A stretch of DNA of 9,412 nucleotides, from assembly GCA_009693345.1 (NCBI GenBank), contig SHXL01000105.1, positions 1-9,412 on the forward strand, written 5' to 3'. The translations under genes were made by a program, and so were the position numbers. Each line of letters starts with the position of its first letter. Position 1 is the stretch's first letter. The notes below the pieces were generated by a model that was not told where the DNA came from, did no database searches, and was given only the letters and a program-made list of their open reading frames with translations. This document shows positions 1 to 6,484 of the stretch, one piece after another. This DNA is from Betaproteobacteria bacterium (lineage in GTDB: Bacteria > Pseudomonadota > Gammaproteobacteria > Burkholderiales > SG8-39).

Positions 1-855
1 TCTAGCTTTTTCGAACTGATCCGGACTTACCTGCCCGAGCGTCGAATGCCGACGCCGTGGATTGTAGAACCGTTCGATGTAGTCGAACACGTCGGCCCGG
101 ACCTCATCTCGCGTCACGTAGCGTTTGCGAGCCGTTCGTTCGGTCTTCATGGTCGAGAAGAAGCTCTCCATGGTGGCGTTGTCCCAGCAGTCCCCCTTCC
201 TGCTCATGCTGCAGGTAATGCCCTGATCGGCGAGTAAACGCTGGAAGTATTCGCTCGTGTACTGGCTGCCCTGGTCCGAGTGGTGCAGCAGCTCGATCGG
301 CTTGCCCCTGCGCCAGATCGCCATCATCAGCGCGTCGATCACGAGCTGCACGGTCATCTGGGCGTTCATCGACCAGCCCACCACTTTGCGGCTGTAGAGA
401 TCCAGCACCGCAGCCACGTACAGCCAGCCCTCTGCCGACCACACGTAGGTGAAGTCTGCCACCCATTTCCGGTTCGGACCATCAGCGGCAAATGCGCGTT
501 CAAGAACGTTGGGCGCAATCGTGTGTTCCGGGCGCAGGCCCTCATCGGTCGGCCGCCGGCGTCGCTTCAGGCGCGCCTGAAGCGACGCTGCCTTCATCAA
601 TCGTGCCGTGCGGTTCTCGCCGCAACGCTGCCCCCAATCGGTCAGATCCCGCCACACGCGAGGACTGCCATAGGTTCGGTCGCTCTCCAGGAAACTCGTG
701 CGGATCAGCCCCGTCAGGCGCGCGTTCTCCACGCCGCGGCTGCTCGGGCCGCGTTCCCTCCACTCGTAGAACCCTCCGTGCGACACCTGCAGCATCCGGC
801 ACATCGTCCTCACGGGCCAGATCGGCTGGTGCCGGGCTACAAAGCCGTACCTCAC
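1..855 (-). CDS. IS3-family transposase OrfB (DDE integrase), C-terminus cut by window edge
   Basis: The reading frame is open from GTG 855 to position 1 (285 codons, no stop in the window). An N-terminal HTH_21-like segment (residues about 9-40, with RTMCRMLQVSHGGFYEW) is followed by an rve integrase core. The catalytic triad is visible: D134 in KWVADFTYVW, D194 in HHSDQGSQYTS and E230 in NATMESFFSTMK, with 35 residues between the last two as expected for DD(35)E enzymes. The tail has YNPRRRHSTLG, the usual IS3-family C-terminal signature. The GTG overlaps the orfA stop (GTGA), but in this family the active product is normally an OrfAB fusion made by -1 frameshifting at 885-891. OrfB itself shows no damage. 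Family certainty is high; I do not assign a named IS. Confidence 0.9.
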   Translation of the reverse strand, partial: MRYGFVARHQPIWPVRTMCRMLQVSHGGFYEWRERGPSSRGVENARLTGLIRTSFLESDRTYGSPRVWRDLTDWGQRCGENRTARLMKAASLQARLKRRRRPTDEGLRPEHTIAPNVLERAFAADGPNRKWVADFTYVWSAEGWLYVAAVLDLYSRKVVGWSMNAQMTVQLVIDALMMAIWRRGKPIELLHHSDQGSQYTSEYFQRLLADQGITCSMSRKGDCWDNATMESFFSTMKTERTARKRYVTRDEVRADVFDYIERFYNPRRRHSTLGQVSPDQFEKAR

Positions 856-1134
856 GAGGGTTCCTTCGCGAAGTAGCCCACCGCCTTTTTTAGAATGTCG
901 CGCTCAGTCGTCACGCGCTTCAACTCCCGACGCAATCGCTCGAGCTCCTGCTGCTGCTCAGTCCTCAGCGGCTTGCCAGGCGCCATCTCCCACTTGCCCG
1001 CCTGCGCCTCACGCACCCAGCGCGCGAGCATGGTCACGTTCAGCCCCAGCTCCTGCGCCACCTTCGCCCGCGATACGCCCGGCCAGCCTTACCGCCTCTC
1101 GCTTGAACTCCGCTGCATATTTCTTGCGTTCCAT
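852..1134 (-). pseudogene. IS3-family OrfA (helix-turn-helix), internal frameshift
   Basis: The ATG at 1134 has a strong ribosome site (GGAGG, 6 nt spacing) and begins MERKKYAAEFKREAVRLAG, a typical IS3 OrfA N-terminus. That frame hits TGA at 1009-1011 after 41 residues. The rest of a normal OrfA continues in another frame: VSRAKVAQELGLNVTMLARW (second half of the HTH), then a heptad-like ELERLRRELKRVTTERDILKKA zipper, ending in AKEPS with TGA at 852-854. The two parts join at about 1078-1090, in the GC run GGCTGGCCGGGCGTATCG, and one extra base (or two missing) would explain the shift. With this lesion neither OrfA nor an OrfAB fusion starting at 1134 can be made normally. The downstream part could start at an internal ATG at 1061, lacking half of the DNA-binding domain. 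Confidence 0.8.
858..891 (-). promoter_or_regulatory. Programmed -1 ribosomal frameshift signal of the IS3 element
   Basis: On the minus strand the heptamer A AAA AAG (891-885) sits in the orfA frame as CTA AAA AAG. A -1 slip moves ribosomes into the orfB frame (AAA AAA GGC GGT). Five bases downstream, 879-858 can fold into a hairpin: GGG pairs with CCC and an inner CTTC pairs with GAAG, with small symmetric mismatches. This is the standard slippery-site plus stimulator arrangement of the IS3 family. The heptamer and frames are read directly; the stimulatory role of the hairpin is inferred. Confidence 0.75.
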
Positions 1135-1140
1135 CTGACA

Positions 1141-1189
1141 CCTCCGATAGCATCTTCGAACCTATCAAAAGTGTCCGGAATATCGGAGG
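1141..1189 (-). promoter_or_regulatory. Inverted repeat that can sequester the orfA ribosome-binding site
   Basis: CCTCCGATA (1189-1181 on the minus strand) and TATCGGAGG (1149-1141) are perfect 9-bp complements separated by 31 nt. The second arm contains GGAGG, the Shine-Dalgarno sequence 6 nt before the orfA ATG at 1134. A transcript entering from upstream of the element carries both arms and would bury the ribosome site, whereas a transcript starting inside the loop would leave it free. This is the logic known for other insertion sequences (IS10, IS50) as protection against impinging transcription. The pairing is seen; the role is inferred. Confidence 0.6.
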
Positions 1190-1196
1190 AAGCCCA

Positions 1197-1249
1197 GATC
1201 GCCGCGGTTTCGCCACCACCTGCTCCGGGCTAAATCTCTTCTTTGCCAT
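1197..1249 (-). pseudogene. N-terminal fragment of an IS3-family OrfA
   Basis: The ATG at 1249 has AAGGAG 7 nt upstream and encodes MAKKRFSPEQVVAKPRR. Many IS3-family OrfA proteins begin M-x-K-x-R-F-x-x-E-Q-I/V-V-A-K-L-R-Q. Here Leu is replaced by Pro, and a one-base loss before GATC may have shifted the frame even before the junction with the inserted element at about 1196. Beyond that point the frame reads into the other IS with no OrfA resemblance. It is too short for a functional product. Confidence 0.5.
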
Positions 1250-1265
1250 CTTCCGACTCCTTCTT

Positions 1266-1292
1266 CCAGGTTAAACACTACATTCAACCTGG
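1266..1292 (-). repeat. 7-bp inverted repeat in the leader of the IS remnant
   Basis: CCAGGTT (1292-1286 on the minus strand) and AACCTGG (1272-1266) are perfect complements around a 13-nt loop, ending about 5 nt before the AAGGAG ribosome site of the remnant OrfA. There is no T-tract, so a terminator role is unlikely. A translation-control leader hairpin similar in position to the one in the neighbouring element is possible. Confidence 0.45.
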
Positions 1293-1432
1293 TACAGAAA
1301 AAGCCGGTCAGTTCAGTATCGCTCAAACCACTTCGAAGTTGCCCAAGGGTCGGCACAGGACGCAAGAAATTCACAATGCAGATAGTCTAGGCCTGAACGA
1401 CCTAGGCCATCGCCGGTGCAGCGAGATCGTGT

Positions 1433-2488
1433 TTACCGCAATGCTGTGTTGATCTTTTCCAGCATCCCACTCCCCGGACAAAGCTCCTTCTCTCCCATCG
1501 TGTTGAACGCCGCCGGGAAGGTGTTGAGGTGGGCGTGGAGGTCTTCGGAGTCGGGGTTGACGTAGAGGAGTCCGGTGAGGACTTCGCCCTTGGCCGCGTG
1601 CGCCTGGATGTTGGTCATGGCGTTGATGCGGTCGGTGGGGTCGTAGGCGGGGTTGGTCTTGCGCAGCTTGAGGATGGTGCCGTCGTGCTGCGGCACTTCG
1701 ATGACGCTGCCCTCGCTGTAGTCGATGTTGATCGATTCGCGGTTGGGCCAGAAGTCGAGGCGATTCACGGCTTCGTTGTGGTCGCGGATGTATTCGTAAC
1801 TCTTGGTGCTGCCGGCGTGGTTGTTGAAGGCGACGCAGGGGCTGATGACGTCGATGAAGGCGGCGCCTTCGTGCGCGAGGCCGGCCTTGATGAGGGGCAC
1901 GAGCTGTTTCTTGTCGCCGGAGAAGGAGCGCGCGACGTAGGTGGCGCCCATGAGGAGCGCGAGCGAGACGGTGTCGATCGCGGAATCCTTGTTGATCGCA
2001 CCGCGCTTGGCTTTGGAGCCGGCGTCGGCGGTGGCGGAGAACTGGCCCTTGGTCAACCCATAGACGCCGTTGTTCTCCAGCACGTAGAGCATGTTGACGC
2101 CGCGGCGCATGACGTGCGCGAACTGGCCGAGGCCGATGGAGGCGGAGTCGCCGTCGCCCGAGACGCCGAGGTAGACGAGGTCGCGGTTGGCGAGGTTGGC
2201 GCCGGTCAGGACCGAGGGCATGCGCCCGTGCACGGTGTTGAAGCCGTGCGACTGGCCGAGGAAGTAATCCGGGGTCTTGGAGCTGCAGCCGATGCCGGAG
2301 AGCTTGGCGAGGCGATGCGGCTGGACGTTCAACTCGTAGCAGGCCTCGATGATGGCGGCGCTGATGGAGTCGTGGCCGCAGCCGGCGCACAGGGTGGAGA
2401 CGCGGCCCTCGTAGTCGCGGCGCGTGTAGCCGACCTTGTTTTTCTTGAGGGTCGGGTGGTGGAGCTTGGGTTTGGTGAGGTAGGTCAC
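1433..2488 (-). CDS. korB: 2-oxoglutarate (2-oxoacid):ferredoxin oxidoreductase, beta subunit
   Basis: This 351-residue protein is the thiamine-diphosphate and Fe-S subunit that decarboxylates the 2-oxoacid and passes electrons on. The ThDP motif runs from GDGD (111-114) to ENNGVYGLTKGQ (139-149). Four cysteines expected to bind a [4Fe-4S] cluster are present: C34 and C37 in STLCAGCGHD, C68 in GIGCSS and C218 in ISPCVAFNNH. The start is GTG at 2488 with AAGGA 7 nt upstream, giving MTYLTKPKLHHPTLKKNKVG, a plausible family N-terminus. It follows the membrane-protein gene by 24 nt in the same direction, so it is probably co-transcribed with korA, although a 1.4-kb gene separates them. Assigning 2-oxoglutarate rather than another 2-oxoacid rests on the overall KorAB type and the KorC partner, not on a diagnosed substrate residue. 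Confidence 0.9.
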   Translation of the reverse strand: MTYLTKPKLHHPTLKKNKVGYTRRDYEGRVSTLCAGCGHDSISAAIIEACYELNVQPHRLAKLSGIGCSSKTPDYFLGQSHGFNTVHGRMPSVLTGANLANRDLVYLGVSGDGDSASIGLGQFAHVMRRGVNMLYVLENNGVYGLTKGQFSATADAGSKAKRGAINKDSAIDTVSLALLMGATYVARSFSGDKKQLVPLIKAGLAHEGAAFIDVISPCVAFNNHAGSTKSYEYIRDHNEAVNRLDFWPNRESINIDYSEGSVIEVPQHDGTILKLRKTNPAYDPTDRINAMTNIQAHAAKGEVLTGLLYVNPDSEDLHAHLNTFPAAFNTMGEKELCPGSGMLEKINTALR

Positions 2489-2512
2489 TAGTTTGTCCTT
2501 GAAATCATGTCG

Positions 2513-3875
2513 TTATGATACTCCAGACGCGTCTTCCTCGACGGCGCGATGCTCGTGCGCGTAGCGCCAGATTTCGAAGCCCGTCTTGAGCAGAACGACC
2601 CCGGCGAGGATGTCCTTCGGCGAGCCGAGCGCCGTCACGCCAACGAGCACGAAAACGGCCCCGAACGTGATGGCACTCCGTTTCATGAGGTGCCCAATTT
2701 CCTGGTTCACGCGTGCCTTCAGATACTGCCCGTTGCGGATGTAGTTCTGGACGAAGGCAACGCCGTGGCTCGCGACTAGGGCAAGCACGGCGATCACCAG
2801 GCCGGCCTCGACGATGTGCGTGCCGATCGTCACTAGGACCACGCGGCCGAAGTTGACGAAGTAGGAATCGCCGCGCTCGAACTGCTCTTTGGTGAGCTGG
2901 TCAAATTCCCAGGGGGGATTCAGCAGGATGGCGATCAGAATCCTGCCCAAGAAGATAGACACGCCCCCCCAACCATAGGGCGAAGAAAAACACCCCGCCG
3001 ATCTTGTCGGCGACATCTCCTCGGGCCGCAAGGAGCACCCGCAGGAACATGTAGCCGGCGATCACCAGGTTCTCGGCCCAGTAGAGGTACGCGATCGACG
3101 CGACGTCGGCGCGCCCCTTGAGCACCATGTAGACCGGGACGAGGTTGGTAAGGATCAGCGCGAGGGCGGCGAAATCGCTCAGCCATTCGACCGGGGATTG
3201 CGCGGCTTGCGGCGCTAGCTGCGCTTGCGGCACCCGGTGTCGGAGCACATCCAGGTCGAAGCGCTGCTCGACCGGCTCGGCTCCAACGACGGCCGAGACG
3301 CGCACCTGCCAGCCGATGATGTGTTCGTCCTCGCTGTCGTCGTCGCTGCCGCTGTCCCACTTGCCGCTTGGCGGGAAGCCCGTGGGGATTTCGGACACGA
3401 ACTCGGCGACGGCGGAACCGCCCTCGATCCGCACGGGAACTTCGTGCCGCACGGACCACAGCTTCCCCGTCGAAAACCGGTTGGGCGCGTCCCGATCACC
3501 ATCGCCGTCGCGCATGCAGAGGAACTCGACCTTGGCATGGCCCGCCATTGCTGCCGCGGCCGGAAGCCACACGAGCGCCTTGAGCCTGCCGCCGATCGCC
3601 GGCGGCGCATCCTGCAGCTCGAGCCGCGCGCTCGCCTGCATCAGCGAGAGGATCTTGTACGCCTGCCAGCCGGCCCACACCAGGCCGATGAGGATGAAGA
3701 CGCCGAGATAGGCGAAGACGATGCCGCAAGGGCCTTTCTGGTGGAAGACGACGTAAAAGAGGTAGACGGCAGCCGACAACAAGACGAGCGCCAGGAAGAA
3801 CGGCAGCAGGTGCCGCGAGGCGCGCTCGGTGGCCGGGATGCTCTTGCGCCAGGGCGAGCTCATCGCGGCTGGCAC
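2513..3875 (-). pseudogene. DUF6498-type multi-spanning membrane protein with N-terminal beta domain, frameshifted
   Basis: Two overlapping frames together make one protein of about 453 residues. The upstream frame (3875-2901; GTG at 3875, or ATG at 3863) has two membrane segments (about 23-44 and 51-72). A polar beta-rich domain follows (about 84-212), with an acidic DSGSDDDSEDE loop and IGWQVRVSAVV, reminiscent of the beta-sandwich in DUF3592-like membrane proteins. It then enters a membrane domain with LILTNLVPVYMVL and YWAENLVIAGYMFLR (266-279), the YWxEN signature I associate with DUF6498. The frame is lost after FFFALWLGG and homologous-looking membrane sequence continues in the other frame (to TAA 2513): GGVSIFLGRILIAILL, then at least two further hydrophobic spans. 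Function is unknown. It starts 7 nt after korA and ends 24 nt before korB, so it sits inside the kor unit. Family assignment is by motif memory and moderate. Confidence 0.65.
2964..2990 (-). other. Probable 1-nt frameshift site in the membrane-protein gene
   Basis: The two frames of the membrane protein overlap from 2901 to 3031, and one extra base joins them. Two homopolymers are candidates: seven G on the minus strand (2970-2964) and five T (2990-2986). Removing a G gives LWLGGVSIFLG. Removing a T gives VFSSPYGWGGVSIFLG, and the PYG is close to the HYG triplet I recall in the DUF6498 family, which slightly favours the upstream site. It may be a true mutation, phase-variable slippage, or a sequencing error. 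Confidence 0.6.
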
Positions 3876-3882
3876 GGCCGTG

Positions 3883-5727
3883 CTACGCGGCCTTGTCCTT
3901 CTTGATCGGCCGCACGTTGAGCGCGGCGACGACCTGGGCGATCTCCTGCGTGATGAAGCGCGCGGTGATCGGCGTGCCGTCGTAGTGCAGGATCGAGATG
4001 AGGGAGGCGGGGTTGATGCCGGCGTCGTTGACGAGCAGCGTCTTCATCTGCGCATCGCGGTTCTGCTCGATGACGAAGACCTTGGAGTGCGACTGCACGA
4101 AGTCGAAGATCTCGTCCTGGAACGGGAAACTGCGGATGCGCAGCGCGTTGATGAAGATGCCCTTTTCCGCCAGGGCTTCCAGCGCCTCGTGCATCGAAGG
4201 GCTGGTGGAGCCGAAGTAGATCGCGCCGAACCTTGCCGGTTCCTTGGCCGGCGTGAGCACCGGCTTGGGCAGCATGGTCTTGGCGGTCTCGAATTTCTTC
4301 AGCAGCCGCTGCACGTTGTAGACGTAGTCCGGCCCGGTCTCGGAGTAGCTCGCGTAGGCGTTCTTGGTGGTGCCGCGCGTGAAGTAGGCGCCGCGCTTCT
4401 CGTGGGTGCCGGGCAGCGTGCGGTAGGGAATGCCGTCGCCGTCCACGTCCAGGTAGCGGCCGAAGTCTTTGCCGGCTTCAAGTTCGGCGTGGGTCATGAC
4501 CTTGCCGCGGTCGTAGGCGCGGGCGTCGTCCCACGCGAGCGGCTTGCTCAGGCGGTGGTTCATGCCGATGTCGAGGTCGGCCATGAGGAAGATCGGCGTC
4601 TGCAGCCGGTCGGCGAGGTCGAGCGCCTGGGCGGCGAACTCGAAGCACTCGTGCGGATCTTCGGGGAACAGCATCGGGTGCTTGGTGTCGCCGTGCCCGG
4701 CGTAGGCGCAGGCGAGGAGATCCGCCTGCTGGGTGCGCGTCGGCATGCCGGTCGAGGGCCCGCCGCGCTGCACGTCGACGATAGTGACCGGGATCTCGGC
4801 GAAATACGCGAGGCCGATGAACTCCGTCATGAGCGAAATGCCCGGGCCGGAGGTAGAAGTGAAGGCGCGCGCGCCGTTCCAGCCCGCGCCGGTGACGATG
4901 CCGATCGAGGCGAGCTCGTCTTCGGCCTGAACTATTGCAAACTTATTTTTTCCGGACTCTTTGTCTACTCTGAGTTTTGAACAATAACTTTGAAACGCCT
5001 CCGCCAGCGAAGACGACGGCGTGATCGGGTACCAGGCGCAGACCGTGGCGCCGCCGTAGACCATCCCTAGCGCCGCGGCGGCATTGCCTTCGATGAAAAT
5101 CTTGTCGCCCACCGCATAGGTGCGTTTCGCCTTCAATCCCAGAGAATCCTTCAAGAACTGCTTCGCATAATTCAAGCCCAGCTGCAGCGCGTTCAAGTTG
5201 GGCTTGAGGAGCTTTTCCTTGCCCTTGTACTGCTCGCCGATGAGTTCGGCGATGGCGTTGGCCTCGAGGTCCATCAGCGCGGCGAGCGCGCCCAGATAAA
5301 TGATGTTCTTGAACAGCTGCCGCTCGCGCGCGTCGCTGTAGGCCGAGTTGCAGATCTCGGTGAGCGGCATGCCGATGACGTTGATGTCGTCGCGGAATTT
5401 CGAGGGCGGCAGCGGCTTGGTATTGTCGTAGAACACGTAGCCGCCGGGCTCGATTTCCTTCAGGTCCTGCTCCCAGGTCTGCGGATTCATCGCGACCATC
5501 AGGTCCACCCCGCCGCGCCTGCCGAGGTAGCCCTTCTCGGTGACGCGCACCTCGTACCACGTCGGCAGGCCCTGGATGTTGGAGGGGAAGATGTTCCGCG
5601 GCGACACCGGGATGCCCATGCGCAGGAAGGTGCGCGCGAACAGCTCGTTGGCCGAGGCCGAGCCCGAGCCGTTGACGTTGGCGAACTTGACGACGAAATC
5701 GTTGACTGCTTCTATCCTCTTGATCAT
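3883..5727 (-). CDS. korA: 2-oxoglutarate (2-oxoacid):ferredoxin oxidoreductase, fused gamma-alpha subunit
   Basis: The product is 614 residues. Residues 1-190 form the gamma-type (transferase) domain: GSGSASANELFARTFLRMGI, then RGGVDLMVAMNPQTWEQDL. From about 205 on comes the alpha pyrimidine-binding domain, with YPITPSSSLAEAF (233-245), VQAEDELASIGIVTGAGWNG (267-285), TSTSGPGISLMTEF (290-303) and RGGPSTGMPTRTQQADL (321-337). A C-terminal transketolase-like domain ends in IKKDKAA. Gamma-alpha fusion plus a separate beta is the layout of the two-subunit KorAB class. I chose ATG 5727 (MIKRIEAVNDF), 4 nt after the upstream stop with AGGA 9 nt before it. An in-frame start at 5760 would add 11 residues overlapping the aldolase gene without resemblance. 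Residues about 249-265 (KLRVDKESGKNKFAI) are encoded by an AT-rich patch unlike the rest. Confidence 0.92.
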   Translation of the reverse strand: MIKRIEAVNDFVVKFANVNGSGSASANELFARTFLRMGIPVSPRNIFPSNIQGLPTWYEVRVTEKGYLGRRGGVDLMVAMNPQTWEQDLKEIEPGGYVFYDNTKPLPPSKFRDDINVIGMPLTEICNSAYSDARERQLFKNIIYLGALAALMDLEANAIAELIGEQYKGKEKLLKPNLNALQLGLNYAKQFLKDSLGLKAKRTYAVGDKIFIEGNAAAALGMVYGGATVCAWYPITPSSSLAEAFQSYCSKLRVDKESGKNKFAIVQAEDELASIGIVTGAGWNGARAFTSTSGPGISLMTEFIGLAYFAEIPVTIVDVQRGGPSTGMPTRTQQADLLACAYAGHGDTKHPMLFPEDPHECFEFAAQALDLADRLQTPIFLMADLDIGMNHRLSKPLAWDDARAYDRGKVMTHAELEAGKDFGRYLDVDGDGIPYRTLPGTHEKRGAYFTRGTTKNAYASYSETGPDYVYNVQRLLKKFETAKTMLPKPVLTPAKEPARFGAIYFGSTSPSMHEALEALAEKGIFINALRIRSFPFQDEIFDFVQSHSKVFVIEQNRDAQMKTLLVNDAGINPASLISILHYDGTPITARFITQEIAQVVAALNVRPIKKDKAA

Positions 5728-5731
5728 TCCG

Positions 5732-6484
5732 TCAGTTCCTGTAGTCCGGGTTTTTCTCATCGACGACGCGCCGCAGCGCCTCGAATTCCAGTTCGCCGAG
5801 CGGCGCGGCGTCGGTGAGGAATTCCTCGCCGAGCGCGCGCGACTGGCGGCACATGTCGGGGCTGGGCTCGATCAGCCTGCCGCCCGCCTGGGCCGCGAGC
5901 TGGATCTGGCAGGCGCGTTCCAGGCGCCACATGCGGATCCAGGCCTCGGGTATGGTGCGGCCCACCGTGAGCAGGCCGTGATTGCGCAGCATCAGCGAAT
6001 GGTTCGCGCCCAGGCTCTTGACGATGCGCTCGCGTTCTCCCAGGCGGATGCTCGGGCCTTCGTAATCATGGTACGAGAGCGCTTCGTAGAAGTTGTGCGC
6101 GTACATGTGGATCGGCATGAGGCCGCAGGCCTGCGTCGAGACCGCCATGCCGGCGAGCGTGTGGGTGTGGAAGATCCATGGCGCGTGCTCCGCGCCCATG
6201 TGAACCGCGCTGTGGATGATGAAGCCGGCCTTGTTGGCGGGGTAGAGGCTCTCGCCCACCACGTTGCCCTCGACGTCGATCTTGACGAGATTCGAGGCGC
6301 TGACTTCGTCCCAGCGCAGGCCGTAGGGATTGATGAGAAAGTGATGCTCCGGCCCCGGAATGCGCGCGGTGATGTGTGCGTATATAAGTTCAGACCAGCC
6401 CAGATGAGCAGCCACACGGTACGCTGCCGCCAGTTCCACCCGGATGGCTTGCTCCTGAAGGGTTGCGACTTGTTCCTGTTTCAT
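5732..6484 (-). CDS. Class II aldolase/adducin family protein
   Basis: This 250-residue single-domain protein starts at ATG 6484, which overlaps the korC stop (ATGA) and has GAGG 5 nt upstream. A longer frame from 6616 only shadows the end of korC. Family features: NPYGLRWDEVSASNLVKID (52-70), AGFIIHSAVHMG (86-97), the metal-binding HTH pair H106/H108 in IFHTHTLAGMAV, and H169 in MLRNHGLLTVG. The Glu that acts as catalytic acid in L-fuculose-1-phosphate aldolase is not evident at its usual place (PANKAGF instead of an S-E-x-x pattern), as in many adducin-like members, so aldolase activity is doubtful while metal binding looks kept. Substrate is unknown. Four-nucleotide spacing to korA and overlap with korC tie its expression to the oxidoreductase. 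It might supply or process a 2-oxoacid, or act as a decarboxylase or epimerase; nothing in the sequence decides. Confidence 0.88.
   Translation of the reverse strand: MKQEQVATLQEQAIRVELAAAYRVAAHLGWSELIYAHITARIPGPEHHFLINPYGLRWDEVSASNLVKIDVEGNVVGESLYPANKAGFIIHSAVHMGAEHAPWIFHTHTLAGMAVSTQACGLMPIHMYAHNFYEALSYHDYEGPSIRLGERERIVKSLGANHSLMLRNHGLLTVGRTIPEAWIRMWRLERACQIQLAAQAGGRLIEPSPDMCRQSRALGEEFLTDAAPLGELEFEALRRVVDEKNPDYRN

Larger units (their letters stand above)
1..1196 (-). mobile_element. IS3-family insertion sequence, left end outside the window
   Basis: The segment holds an orfA/orfB pair with the IS3 layout: a small helix-turn-helix/leucine-zipper orfA, a -1 slippery site, then an overlapping DDE integrase orfB. 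Reading on the minus strand, the element probably begins near 1196 with TGGGCTTCC, since IS3-family ends usually start with TG and the recognisable orfA of another IS stops just before it. This end is inferred, because the opposite terminal repeat and the target duplication lie beyond position 1. The terminal SPDQFEKA residues of orfB are close to the usual C-terminus of such transposases, so only a few tens of bases of the element are probably missing. It shares orientation with the kor genes and lies about 240 nt downstream of korB, so operon read-through would enter it from its 5' side. Confidence 0.85.
1197..1315 (-). mobile_element. 5' remnant of a second IS3-family element, interrupted by the first
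   Basis: On the minus strand, TGAACTGACCGGC at 1315 resembles the TGAAC-type terminal repeats of several IS3-family subgroups. It is followed by a leader with a hairpin (1292-1266), a ribosome site AAGGAG, and the start of a small orf with MAKKRFSPEQVVAK, the N-terminal signature of a different OrfA subgroup. Resemblance ends at about 1197-1200, where the other element begins. The simplest reading is one IS inserted into another, with the rest of the older element lying beyond position 1 or lost. The terminal repeat is a pattern match only, since its partner is not in the window. Confidence 0.55.

Noticed and set aside
1389..1413. Possible terminator after korB (GGCCT...AGGCC, repeated TAGGCC)
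   Set aside because: The stem is only 5 bp with no T-tract on the transcribed side; it could equally be a direct repeat by chance.
1371..2390. Minus-strand 339-codon frame overlapping korB
   Set aside because: Arg/His-rich shift-frame shadow; korB with ThDP and Cys motifs occupies the same region.
1529..2491. Plus-strand 320-codon frame opposite korB
   Set aside because: Val/Gly/Asp-rich antisense shadow with no motif.
3829..4980. Long plus-strand open frame (383 codons) opposite korA
   Set aside because: It is the antisense shadow of a GC-rich gene; its protein is low-complexity Val/Gly/Arg-rich without domains, while korA on the other strand is clearly recognised.
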